10,622 nucleotides of DNA from an uncultured Brachyspira sp. (GCF_934747485.1 NZ_CAKVGN010000086.1:1-10622); one strand, 5' to 3'; shown: positions 1-6,665, counted from the first letter of the stretch. A program made the numbers and translations. Notes: a model not told the origin generated them from the sequence alone.

Positions 1-48
1 AATTATGATACACCTATGCTATACTTTAAGAAATTAAGGAATTCCTAA
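1..48 (+). CDS. C-terminal fragment of a probable transposase (partial, left)
   Basis: Frame 1 is open from the window edge and reads NYDTPMLYFKKLRNS before a TAA stop. The pattern of a Tyr, two variable residues and a Thr-Pro, then a short basic tail, matches the end of many integrase-core (DDE) transposases, where a conserved His-Ser-Ser-Leu-x-Tyr-x-Thr-Pro block closes the domain. No catalytic residue is present because the gene starts outside the window. The stop lies 25 bases before the point where the two inverted copies diverge, a normal distance from a transposase stop to an IS tip. With only 15 residues the assignment is tentative. Confidence 0.35.
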   Translation, partial: NYDTPMLYFKKLRNS

Positions 49-73
49 CTGCAATATGTCTGGCTCCTGTGCA
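1..73 (+). mobile_element. Insertion-sequence end, left copy of a 73-bp terminal inverted repeat
   Basis: Bases 1-73 are the exact reverse complement of 10550-10622, and the two copies diverge immediately inside (TATATAT here, ACAAATT on the other side). Read on the plus strand, the first 48 bases form an open frame ending in TAA, and its product ends like an integrase-core transposase. The innermost shared bases, TGCACAGGAGCCAGACA when read outward, would be the element's terminal repeat. The simplest reading is that the window is unique DNA between two oppositely oriented copies of one IS, with only the inner end of each copy present. The equal length on both sides may reflect where an assembler stopped. 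The IS family is not certain; IS3 or IS481 are guesses from the protein end. Confidence 0.6.
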
Positions 74-74
74 T

Positions 75-107
75 ATATATAGTTTTTTGTTCTAAATAAC
101 TATATAT
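75..107. other. Perfect 10-bp hairpin at the IS junction
   Basis: ATATATAGTT at 75-84 pairs with AACTATATAT at 98-107 around a 13-base loop. It begins two bases inside the IS end and lies 24 bases past the dxs stop on the minus strand. There is no good T-run after it on either strand, so it is a poor intrinsic terminator. It may still be the only 3' structure available to dxs mRNA. Its AT-only stem could also be chance in this composition. Confidence 0.3.
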
Positions 108-130
108 TTGTATAAAAAAATATTTATAAT

Positions 131-1981
131 CTAATTAAAAAAATTATTTATTATTTCTTTTAAGCCATCTTTATCCAATTTATAAATATTAAGCAGCTCA
201 TCTCTTGAAGCAGTTTCAAAAAACTTATTAGGAAGAGCATGTACCTTTGTTTTTTTATTATATATTTCATTGTCAGAAAGAATATTTAATATTGCAGAAC
301 CTACTCCGCCTTTTTTAACGCTTTCTTCAATTATTAAAATATTGTCTGCTTTTTTGGCAGCACTAATTATAGTATTTTCATCTAAAGGATTTAATGTGCA
401 TAAGTTAATAATAGTAGTATCTAAATTAATTTCATCTACAGCATCAACTATATCAATCAAAGTTTGCCCATAACTAATAATGCAATTTTTTTTGCCTTCT
501 CTGATGATATGAGCCTTACCAATTTCAAAGTTATCAGGTATTATAGTTTTATCGCATTCTCTTATAGAAGACTTATTATATCTCATCACTGTAGGACCAT
601 TATATTTATAAGAAGCTATAAACATATCTCTAAAATCTTTTTCTGCTACAGGAGCCATTATTACTATGTTTGGAATAATGCTTAAAAAGGAAATATCATA
701 TACACCTTGATGAGTATCTCCGTCTTCAGGTACTAAACCAGCCCTATCAATCATAAACTTAACATTAGCATTCATTATACCAACATCATGTATAACTTGG
801 TCATAAGCCCTTTGCAAGAATGTTGAATATAAATAAACATAAGGTATAAGTCCGCTCTCTGCAAGACCGACAGCAAATGTAACAGAATGCTGTTCTGCTA
901 TGCCAACATCAAAATATCTGTCTTTAAAAAGTTTAGCATATTCACTAAGCCCTGTTCCAGATTCCATTGCAGCAGTTATTGCAATGATTCTTTTATCTTC
1001 TTTTGCAATATCTACTACACATTCGCCTGCAAGATTAGAAAAAGTTTTTGATGACTTCTTTTTTAATTCTCCTGTTTCTATATCAAATGGAGCAATACCA
1101 TGAAACTTTGTAGGGTTTTCTTCTGCTATAGTGTATCCCTTGCCTTTTATAGTATTTACTTGAACAATTCTAAGACCATGTATAGATTTTACTTTTTCAA
1201 ATGTTTCTATAAGCTCTTCATAATTATGACCATCTACAGGACCAAAATATTTAAATCCAAGACCGCTAAATGCTATACCGGGTGCAACAAAACTTCTTAT
1301 AGCCCCTTTACCTCTATCTATAAACTCGTTTGCAATATCTCCAAATGGAAGAGTTGAAACTAAATTTTTTAATTTGTATGATGCATCTTGAATGAGAGTG
1401 TCATTTAAAGTGGTATTTAGAAACTTTGAAATAGCTCCTATATTTTTGCCAATAGACATTTCATTATTGTTTAATATTATTATCATGTCTTTGTCTGTAT
1501 GTGCTATATTATTCATAGCCTCTAAAGCCATTCCTCCTGTCATAGCACCATCGCCTATAATAGCTATCACCTCTCCGCTATATCCTAATATTTTTTTGGC
1601 ACTTGCAACGCCATAAGAAAATGAAAGAGATGTTGAAGAATGCCCTGTTTCTTCTATATCATGTTCAGACTCTTCTCTTTTTGGGAATCCTGATAAGCCT
1701 TTATATTTTCTTAAAGTATTAAATCTATCCTTTCTTCCTGTGAGAATTTTATGCGTATAAGCCTGATGTCCAACATCAAAAATAAAAGCATCTCTTGGAG
1801 AATTAAACAAATAATGCAAAACTATAGTTAAATCAACTACACCCAAATTACTTCCTAAATGCCCGCCAGTCTCTGAAACACTTTTTATTAAAAACTCTCT
1901 TATCTCTGAAGCTAAAATTGGAAGCTCTTCTACACTAAGTTTTTTTAAATCATCTATAGAGTTAATGTTTTCTAAATACAT
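131..1981 (-). CDS. dxs: 1-deoxy-D-xylulose-5-phosphate synthase
   Basis: This is the thiamine-diphosphate enzyme that condenses pyruvate and glyceraldehyde 3-phosphate to DXP, the first step of the MEP isoprenoid pathway and a precursor for thiamine and pyridoxal. The 616-residue product has the normal family length. From Met1 (base 1981) it shows the TGGHLGSNLG block with catalytic His41, FDVGHQAYTHKILTGR (68-83), the ThDP/Mg motif GDGAMTGG with downstream NN (143-158), GPVDGHN (247-253), the AEQH motif with catalytic Glu363, YSTFLQRAYDQ (385-395) and DRAGLVPEDGDTHQG (412-426). The frame stays open to 2110, but that extension is repeat-derived sequence. The start at 1981 has an AAGAGG ribosome site just upstream and a consensus promoter at 2015-2043, so it is preferred. 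The gene appears monocistronic, reading toward the left IS end. Confidence 0.96.
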   Translation of the reverse strand: MYLENINSIDDLKKLSVEELPILASEIREFLIKSVSETGGHLGSNLGVVDLTIVLHYLFNSPRDAFIFDVGHQAYTHKILTGRKDRFNTLRKYKGLSGFPKREESEHDIEETGHSSTSLSFSYGVASAKKILGYSGEVIAIIGDGAMTGGMALEAMNNIAHTDKDMIIILNNNEMSIGKNIGAISKFLNTTLNDTLIQDASYKLKNLVSTLPFGDIANEFIDRGKGAIRSFVAPGIAFSGLGFKYFGPVDGHNYEELIETFEKVKSIHGLRIVQVNTIKGKGYTIAEENPTKFHGIAPFDIETGELKKKSSKTFSNLAGECVVDIAKEDKRIIAITAAMESGTGLSEYAKLFKDRYFDVGIAEQHSVTFAVGLAESGLIPYVYLYSTFLQRAYDQVIHDVGIMNANVKFMIDRAGLVPEDGDTHQGVYDISFLSIIPNIVIMAPVAEKDFRDMFIASYKYNGPTVMRYNKSSIRECDKTIIPDNFEIGKAHIIREGKKNCIISYGQTLIDIVDAVDEINLDTTIINLCTLNPLDENTIISAAKKADNILIIEESVKKGGVGSAILNILSDNEIYNKKTKVHALPNKFFETASRDELLNIYKLDKDGLKEIINNFFN

Positions 1982-2014
1982 ACAGCCTCTTATAAAAAAT
2001 ACTATTAATATTAT

Positions 2015-2043
2015 AATATACTGAATTTTTTTAAGTTTGTCAA
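2015..2043 (-). promoter_or_regulatory. sigma70 promoter of dxs
   Basis: On the minus strand TTGACA (2038-2043) is followed by a 17-base spacer and TATATT (2015-2020), running into TATTATAAT. Transcription would start near 2008, giving a leader of about 27 bases with AAGAGG before the ATG at 1981. The promoter lies inside the longest open frame, so it decides the dxs start: an ATG at 2110 would be upstream of the promoter. Confidence 0.75.
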
Positions 2044-2091
2044 AAATATTTTTTACTTTAGTTATTTGCAGGGCTTTGCCCAGCACCCCAC

Positions 2092-2134
2092 TTCTTTTGC
2101 CGATAGGCACCTACTCGGTATTGGTATAAAAGAA
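2092..2134. repeat. Palindromic intergenic repeat, shortened copy
   Basis: TTCTTTTGCCGATAGGCACC and GTATTGGTATAAAAGAA match the two ends of the longer copy at 8446-8512. This copy lacks 24 bases of the centre and right arm, and the join lies at a shared CG dinucleotide. The outer arms TTCTTTT and AAAAGAA and the inner CCGATA/TATTGG can still pair. The block ACTGCATT follows both copies, so homology extends slightly beyond the hairpin. It adds a spurious in-frame extension to dxs. It resembles REP-like non-coding repeats; no protein is encoded. Confidence 0.7.
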
Positions 2135-2227
2135 GCAAAACAACTGCATTTTAATACAAATTTATACTAACTACATACACTATATTTAATATATATATTA
2201 CCAACATGTAAATCTAAAGTAATTGCA

Positions 2228-2298
2228 TTTTATTCAATTTTGCGGCGGTGAAAAGTTGAATAAAACAAAAACTTATATGGCAAAATATAGCTGTTTGT
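2228..2298 (+). repeat. Dispersed repeat with hairpin and promoter-like tail
   Basis: TTTTATTCAA (2228-2237) pairs perfectly with TTGAATAAAA (2256-2265) around a GC-richer loop, GCGGCGG. The segment from 2250 (GAAAAGTTGAATAAAAC, then ACTTATATGGCAAAATATAG) matches 8378-8417 with a few changes. Its last part, CAAAATATAGCTGTTT, matches the -35 region and spacer of the promoter at 3508-3536. Here the -35 has decayed to TGGCAA, and no plus-strand gene follows because the flanking genes run the other way. It lies in the 357-base gap between the M50-like gene and dxs. Bases 2135-2227 hold nothing further that I recognise. Confidence 0.55.
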
Positions 2299-2338
2299 AT
2301 ATATTTATTATATGAGTATTACAATTTTTTTCAACAAA

Positions 2339-3244
2339 TTATCTAATGCTAAAAGGATTAAGTAAATAACCGTTTCTAATATAATTAATAGGAGTTAATA
2401 TTATATAAGAGATTAACATATTAAACATTGATATTATAAAAGAAAATATTAACAAAAGTGTGTAAGCATCAATACAATTATTTATAAATATTAAAACATT
2501 TTTTGGTATACCTACATTAAACAATATTTTAATAAGTATTAAAAAAGTGTTAATAATGAGAATGCAGGCAAATAATACAATAACTCCTTTCCATGCATGT
2601 GATATATCTGCAGGACTTAATTCCATATGCGAAGCTATTGATATTGAAAGATAAAGAAATATCCAAAAACTTAATTGCTTTAATGAAGAATTTATTAAAA
2701 TATTATTTATTATATTTTTTGATATATAATAAATTGAATTAAATATATTAAAAAACTCATTATAAACAAAAGAAAAAACTCCGTATTTACTGCTGTAATT
2801 AATTTTTGGTATATTAAAAATATTCTCTTTAAGTTCCGGCTGTAAAACTATAAAAAGCAAATAAACAATAAAACTCCCAACTATAATTGGTGCTATGCCT
2901 ATAAAAAAATTCCCAAGCTGCTGATACCAACTGCGTGAATCATAACTATGAAGAACGTAACCTATTGTATCAGATTTGGTGTTAAAAAGTTTTATATCAT
3001 CTATTCTATGCCTAAATATTATACAAAACAAAGCATGAGAGATTTCATGTATGGGGGTTCCTATCCAGCCTGTTATATATAATTCTGCCTTGCTTCCTAA
3101 GGTCTTTGCAAATAATCTTCTTGTTGTATATGATATAAAATAAAGCAAAAATCCAAACACTATAACATTGCCGAATAATCTAATTAAATCTACTAAAGTT
3201 TTTGAGACTATTATAAACAAAAAATAAAATACATCTTTAATCAT
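2339..3244 (-). CDS. M50-like multi-pass membrane zinc metallopeptidase homologue
   Basis: The 301-residue product is very hydrophobic. Likely membrane segments lie near residues 20-40, 112-135, 190-206, 220-242 and 258-285. A conserved block, GWIGTPIHEISHALFCIIF (59-77), contains the zinc-protease motif HExxH as HEISH (66-70). After it come GYVLHSYDSRSWYQQLGNFF (95-114) and GIAPIIVG. A later block, HMELSPADISHAWKG (206-220), offers Asp213 as a possible third ligand, as in site-2-protease-like enzymes. This is the pattern of M50-related intramembrane proteins of unknown substrate found in AT-rich anaerobes. Proteolysis is inferred from the motif only. The gene stands alone, and its ATG at 3244 lacks a clear ribosome site, so the start is uncertain. 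No convincing terminator follows. Confidence 0.7.
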   Translation of the reverse strand: MIKDVFYFLFIIVSKTLVDLIRLFGNVIVFGFLLYFISYTTRRLFAKTLGSKAELYITGWIGTPIHEISHALFCIIFRHRIDDIKLFNTKSDTIGYVLHSYDSRSWYQQLGNFFIGIAPIIVGSFIVYLLFIVLQPELKENIFNIPKINYSSKYGVFSFVYNEFFNIFNSIYYISKNIINNILINSSLKQLSFWIFLYLSISIASHMELSPADISHAWKGVIVLFACILIINTFLILIKILFNVGIPKNVLIFINNCIDAYTLLLIFSFIISMFNMLISYIILTPINYIRNGYLLNPFSIR

Positions 3245-3335
3245 TGCTATGTTTATATCGGAAATAATAATGTTTATAGTGAAATAAAAATAAAGCTTAT
3301 TATAACTAAAAATTATTTTATCAAATTTTTTTATT

Positions 3336-3377
3336 GTTCTTTTTCCCGCCTTCGCTGTGCGGACTTCGTCAAAGAAC
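3336..3377. repeat. Palindromic GC-richer intergenic repeat
   Basis: GTTCTTT (3336-3342) pairs with AAAGAAC (3371-3377), and inside it CCGC (3346-3349) pairs with GCGG (3359-3362). The block is much richer in GC than the DNA around it and has no useful reading frame. Its style, a TTCTTT-type outer arm with a GC-rich centre, matches the 8446-8512 element, so I take it as another member or relative of the same kind of dispersed repeat. No second copy of its exact sequence is present in the window. Confidence 0.45.
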
Positions 3378-3436
3378 CAAAAAGTGCAAGTTTCTTTCTG
3401 TCATCCTGAAGAATAACTTTCAATGCCAAAGAAGTT

Positions 3437-3476
3437 GGGCTTAACCTACGGGTATGCTTCTAAGTAGGCAAAGCCC
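3437..3476. repeat. Two-tier hairpin in the repeat-rich spacer
   Basis: GGGCTT (3437-3442) pairs with AAGCCC (3471-3476), and CCTAC (3445-3449) pairs with GTAGG (3464-3468), leaving a 14-base loop and a small internal bulge. It is GC-rich against a very AT-rich background. No T-run follows on either strand, so it is not a standard terminator. It sits between the divergent M50-like gene and the dap operon promoters. Between this hairpin and the preceding one, 3378-3436 is also unusually mixed in composition and is probably repeat-derived. Confidence 0.45.
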
Positions 3477-3507
3477 CAAATATTAAAAATAAAATACTGA
3501 CTTTCTT

Positions 3508-3536
3508 TTGACAAAATATAGTTGTTTAATTATAAA
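3508..3536 (+). promoter_or_regulatory. Upstream promoter (P1) of the M20-dapA-dapB unit
   Basis: TTGACA (3508-3513), a 17-base spacer and TATAAA (3531-3536) make a near-consensus sigma70 promoter on the plus strand, with a start expected near 3543. The -35 and spacer sequence ACAAAATATAG is shared with the decayed repeat tail at 2279-2290, and ACAAAATATA also with the promoter at 6758. The transcript would enter the AT-only hairpin 3541-3589 immediately. Confidence 0.6.
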
Positions 3537-3540
3537 ATAA

Positions 3541-3589
3541 AAAAAAACATAAAAAAATTAATTATTTTGTTTGACTTTTATGTTTTTTT
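3541..3589. other. 14-bp perfect AT-rich hairpin between tandem promoters
   Basis: Bases 3541-3554 (seven A, then CATAAAA) are exactly complementary to 3576-3589 (TTTTATG, then seven T), with a 21-base loop. RNA from P1 would form an A-tract/U-tract stem ending in seven U, which resembles a weak or bidirectional intrinsic terminator. The 3' arm overlaps the -35 and spacer of the second promoter. Its role as a filter on P1 transcripts is inferred; only one G-C pair per arm supports the stem. Confidence 0.4.
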
Positions 3590-3598
3590 GAATATAAT
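3571..3598 (+). promoter_or_regulatory. Downstream promoter (P2) of the leader ORF and dap operon
   Basis: TTGACT (3571-3576), a 16-base spacer and a perfect TATAAT (3593-3598) form a strong sigma70-type promoter, with a start expected near 3605. The AAGGAG ribosome site at about 3619-3624 follows within 20 bases of the expected start, so the first translated object on this mRNA is the 30-codon ORF at 3632. The M20 gene begins about 250 bases from the transcription start. Confidence 0.65.
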
Positions 3599-3631
3599 AA
3601 CTACATATAGAAATATTAAAAGGAGTGAAAA

Positions 3632-3724
3632 ATGTACTTATCGTATAACACCTGCTTAATTAATTTAACTTCAAATATTCATTTTCAACTTTCTAAATTC
3701 TATAAGTCTTTCAAACGTAAGTAA
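3632..3724 (+). CDS. 30-codon leader-like ORF with a lysine-rich tail
   Basis: The ATG at 3632 is preceded by AAAAGGAG at a spacing of about 7 bases, one of the best ribosome sites in the window, and by promoter P2. The frame reads MYLSYNTCLINLT, a middle stretch, and ends in SKFYKSFKRK before TAA. Four of the last nine residues are lysine and one is arginine. I do not recognise it as a known protein. Its place at the head of a transcript for lysine/diaminopimelate genes makes a leader peptide plausible, but the lysines are spaced rather than consecutive. A small basic membrane-interacting peptide, or chance, are alternatives. Confidence 0.45.
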   Translation: MYLSYNTCLINLTSNIHFQLSKFYKSFKRK

Positions 3725-3781
3725 TTCTAAATATATATCTTAATTAAAACAATAAAAAATTATAAAATATTATTAAAAAAA

Positions 3782-3837
3782 TTAACTTAATACTATATTT
3801 AAAAGTTAACATATTATATCATTAATTTATAGTATTA
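3782..3837 (+). promoter_or_regulatory. Overlapping alternative hairpins just before the M20 ribosome site
   Basis: TAATACTATA (3788-3797) pairs perfectly over 10 bp with TATAGTATTA (3828-3837), directly against the AAGG ribosome site at 3839-3842. TTAACTT (3782-3788) can instead pair with AAGTTAA (3803-3809), and the same TTAACTT occurs in the leader ORF at 3665-3671, so three pairings compete. This could couple leader translation to access to the M20 start. There is no T-run, so transcription termination is not supported. AT-rich DNA yields such repeats by chance, so confidence is low. Confidence 0.3.
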
Positions 3838-3852
3838 TAAGGTTATGACTGT

Positions 3853-5049
3853 ATGCAAAGAGATAGTAAATATTTAATATTAGATGATAAACTTAATTCT
3901 ATTGAGAAATATTTAATAGATTTAAGGCGAGACTTGCACAAACACCCAGAATTAGGTTTTGAGGAGTTTTATACATCTAAAAAGATTTCTTCTATATTAA
4001 AAAGTTTAAATATAAAACATAAAGCAAAAGTAGCACAAACCGGAATAGTAGCAGATATAGAAGGAGAAGATAAAAGTTTTACAGTGGCATTTAGAGCAGA
4101 TATAGACGCTTTGCCTATGGAAGACTTAAAAAAATGTGAATACTCTTCAATAAATAAAGGCAAATGTCATTCTTGCGGACATGATGTTCATACTACAATA
4201 TTAACAGGAATTGCAAAATATTTTTCTAAAATAAAGCCGCCATGCAATATAAGGCTAATATATCAACCTGCAGAAGAGACTATAGGTGGTGCTTTACCAA
4301 TGATTAAAAAGAATGCATTAAAAAATGTTAATGTAATATATGGTCTTCATGTTAATCCAGAATTAAAAGTTGGAAGCATTGGTGTAAAATATGGAGCAAT
4401 GTATGCTAGTTCAAATATGTTTGATGTAAAAGTGTATGGAAAATCTGCACATGGTGCAAAATCATACAATGGAATAGATAGCATATTAATAGCTAGTCAT
4501 ATACTAACTCAAATGCATAGCTACACTTCATCATTTACAGACGGAAGTATGAGGCTTCATGTTGGTTTGATGAATGGAGGAAGTGCAAGAAATATTGTTT
4601 CTGACTTTGCAAAAATGGAAGGCATTATAAGAATGCTTTGCGATGATAAAAAAAGAAAAGAGAGATTAACTGCGATAGAAAAAATTGTTCATAACACTGC
4701 TTCTTCTTTTAATGCTAAAGCAGAGTTTATAAATATGCCTTCGTATCCTGCTTTGATTAATCATAGCAATGCTGTAGATATAGTAAGAGAATCTGCTAAC
4801 AATATAAAATTAAATATTGTAGAAGAAAATGCTAATATGACAACAGAAGATTTTAGCTATTATCTTCAAAACATAAGCGGTGCTTTTTTTAGTTTGGGTG
4901 TTGCAAACAAAAAGATAAACTACCCTATTCATAATAGTATGTTTGATATAGATGAAAGGGCTATTAATATAGGAGTAAAAATGCAGATAGCTAATGTTTA
5001 TGAAAGTTATTTAAAAAAAGATTTATTTAAAAAAATAAAAAACAATTAA
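3853..5049 (+). CDS. M20D-family amidohydrolase, probable N-acyl-diaminopimelate deacetylase
   Basis: The 398-residue product is a typical length for a cytosolic two-metal M20D hydrolase of N-acyl amino acids. It shows LRRDLHKHPELGFEE (23-37), RADIDALPM (81-89), CHSCGHDVHTTIL (105-117) with metal ligands Cys108 and His110, QPAEE (138-142) with the general base and ligand glutamates, GLHV with His166, KSAHGAK in the lid domain with His200, and TTEDFSYYL (330-338) with PIHNS containing His360. Family members include hippurate, IAA-amino-acid and N-acetyl-LL-diaminopimelate deacetylases. The position 22 bases before dapA and cotranscription with dapB favour the last. The start at 3853 has AAGG 10 bases upstream; an ATG at 3845 is out of frame and soon stops. 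Substrate remains inferred from context. Confidence 0.85.
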   Translation: MQRDSKYLILDDKLNSIEKYLIDLRRDLHKHPELGFEEFYTSKKISSILKSLNIKHKAKVAQTGIVADIEGEDKSFTVAFRADIDALPMEDLKKCEYSSINKGKCHSCGHDVHTTILTGIAKYFSKIKPPCNIRLIYQPAEETIGGALPMIKKNALKNVNVIYGLHVNPELKVGSIGVKYGAMYASSNMFDVKVYGKSAHGAKSYNGIDSILIASHILTQMHSYTSSFTDGSMRLHVGLMNGGSARNIVSDFAKMEGIIRMLCDDKKRKERLTAIEKIVHNTASSFNAKAEFINMPSYPALINHSNAVDIVRESANNIKLNIVEENANMTTEDFSYYLQNISGAFFSLGVANKKINYPIHNSMFDIDERAINIGVKMQIANVYESYLKKDLFKKIKNN

Positions 5050-5071
5050 TAAATAAAAAAGGAGAAAAATT

Positions 5072-5953
5072 ATGTCATTATTCGAAGGAGCTGGTGTAGC
5101 TTTAATAACACCATTTACAAAAGACGGAGAAATTAATTATAAAAAACTTGCTGAACTTATAGAATATCAAATAGCAAATAAAACAGATGCCATAATAGCA
5201 GCAGGAACAACAGCAGAAAGTGCTACACTTACAAGGGAAGAGAGAATAGAAGTAATAAAATTCTGTATAGAAGTTACAAATAAAAGAACAATGCTCATAG
5301 CAGGTACAGGAACTAATGTCACCAAAACAGCAGTAGAACTCACACAAAAATCATGCGAATATGGTGCAGATGCTATAATGGCAGTAACACCATACTACAA
5401 CAAAGGTAATGAAAGCGGGCTTATTGACTACTACACGCAAATAGCTAATGCATCAAAAGTGCCTGTTATAATGTATAATGTGCCTTCAAGAACAGGCGTA
5501 AAACTTCCGCTTAATGTTATTAAAAAATTATCTGAAATATCAAATATAGTTGCAATTAAAGAAGCAAGCGGAGATATGAGCTATACTGCTGATATTGCAA
5601 ATATTGCTCCGAAATTAGATTTATATTCTGGAAATGATGATATGGTTACTCCTATACTTGCTTTGGGCGGTAAAGGTGTTATATCTGTTACAAGCAATAT
5701 TATACCTAAAGAAAATCATGATATGGTAATGAACTTCCTTAATGGAAAAGTAGAAGAATCTATAAAAGCACAAATACATTATATAGATTTAGTAAGAGCT
5801 ATGTTTATAGAGGTTAATCCTGTGCCTGTAAAAGAGGCTATGAATATAATGGGTTTTGATGTTGGACCTTGCCGTTCTCCTCTTGGACCTTTAAGTGAAA
5901 AAAATAGAGAACATGTAGCTCAAATAATAAACAAATATGGGATTAAAAAATGA
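5072..5953 (+). CDS. dapA: 4-hydroxy-tetrahydrodipicolinate synthase
   Basis: This class I aldolase-like enzyme condenses pyruvate with aspartate semialdehyde, the committed step to diaminopimelate and lysine. The 293-residue TIM barrel is full length and ends at the usual C-terminal helical region. Key residues are in family positions: the pyruvate-binding GTTAES loop (45-50, Thr46-Thr47), Tyr110 region TPYYNK (106-111), MYNVPSRTG with Tyr135 and Arg140, Schiff-base Lys163 in AIKEASGD, and YSGNDD (185-190). The glycine of the usual GTTGES is alanine here, a common variant. AAGGAG at 5059-5064 sits 7 bases before the ATG. It lies between the M20D gene and dapB, whose start overlaps its stop as ATGA, so the three are translated from one mRNA. 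Confidence 0.96.
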   Translation: MSLFEGAGVALITPFTKDGEINYKKLAELIEYQIANKTDAIIAAGTTAESATLTREERIEVIKFCIEVTNKRTMLIAGTGTNVTKTAVELTQKSCEYGADAIMAVTPYYNKGNESGLIDYYTQIANASKVPVIMYNVPSRTGVKLPLNVIKKLSEISNIVAIKEASGDMSYTADIANIAPKLDLYSGNDDMVTPILALGGKGVISVTSNIIPKENHDMVMNFLNGKVEESIKAQIHYIDLVRAMFIEVNPVPVKEAMNIMGFDVGPCRSPLGPLSEKNREHVAQIINKYGIKK

Positions 5954-6654
5954 ATACAATTAAAATAATAATACATGGTGTTGGAACAATGGGAACTATA
6001 TTAAAAGATATAGTTGAAAAAGATAATAGTTTAGAATTAAGCGGTTTTGCTGACAATCTCACTAATGAAAAAGGTGATGTAATAGTAGATTTCTCTCATT
6101 TTTCATTAATTGAGAATATGCTTGATTATGGCGTAAAAAACAATATACCTATTGTGATATGCACTACAGGTTATGATGATAAAATATTAGAAAAGATAAA
6201 TGAAGCATCAAAAAAAATTCCTATAGTGCTTGCTTCAAACACTTCAATAGGTGTTACATTAATGAATGAGATAGTATCAAAAGTTGCAAGTGTATTGAAT
6301 GATTTTGATATAGAGATAATAGAAACTCATCACAATAAAAAGATAGATTCTCCAAGCGGTACGGCTAAAACTTTATATAATACTATTAACAACACATTAA
6401 ATAATGAGATGCATTTAGTTAATGGCAGAAGCGGTACTCACAAAAGAGAAAAGAAGGAAATAGGCATGCATTCATTGAGAGGCGGAAGTGTGGTTGGAGA
6501 GCATAGCGTTATATTTTATGGAGATGATGAGGCTATTGAGATTACTCACAAGGCTATGTCAAAAAAGATATTTGCTCATGGCTCTATTAAAGCTGCTAAA
6601 TTCCTCGTTGGTAAATCTCCTAAACTTTACAGTATGAAAGAGGTATTATCTTAA
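5950..6654 (+). CDS. dapB: 4-hydroxy-tetrahydrodipicolinate reductase
   Basis: DapB reduces the DapA product with NAD(P)H to tetrahydrodipicolinate. The 234-residue protein is shorter than the enterobacterial enzyme (about 270) but contains every hallmark. These are an N-terminal Rossmann loop GVGTMG (10-15), DVIVDFSH (43-50), CTTGYDD (71-77), ASNTSIGV (95-102) and the catalytic signature ETHHNKKIDSPSGTAK (125-140), with proton-donor His127 and Lys131. GGSVVGEHSVIFYGDDE follows later. The shortening lies mainly between the nucleotide-binding loop and DVIVDFSH, where the acidic/basic cofactor-selecting region is compact. It overlaps dapA by four bases (ATGA), and GGGA eight bases upstream may help reinitiation. 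A strong terminator directly follows, closing the operon. Confidence 0.95.
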   Translation: MNTIKIIIHGVGTMGTILKDIVEKDNSLELSGFADNLTNEKGDVIVDFSHFSLIENMLDYGVKNNIPIVICTTGYDDKILEKINEASKKIPIVLASNTSIGVTLMNEIVSKVASVLNDFDIEIIETHHNKKIDSPSGTAKTLYNTINNTLNNEMHLVNGRSGTHKREKKEIGMHSLRGGSVVGEHSVIFYGDDEAIEITHKAMSKKIFAHGSIKAAKFLVGKSPKLYSMKEVLS

Positions 6655-6665
6655 TTTTTAATAAT

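Noticed and set aside
1982..2110. 43-codon N-terminal extension of dxs starting at an ATG at 2110
   Set aside because: It is made of repeat sequence and lies upstream of and across a consensus promoter; DXP synthases start at the 1981 ATG by length and homology, where a ribosome site is present.
2228..2265. Terminator for the M50-like gene
   Set aside because: The hairpin is perfect over 10 bp but no T-run follows on the minus strand, and the same unit recurs at 8362 away from any gene end.
3599..3852. Lysine riboswitch upstream of the dap operon
   Set aside because: The region is almost pure AT with no multi-helix junction or recognisable L-box sequence blocks.
5102..5347. Cysteine-rich 81-residue frame antisense to dapA
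   Set aside because: It has no ribosome site or promoter, and its cysteines come from complementing the Ala and Thr codons (GCA, ACA) of dapA.
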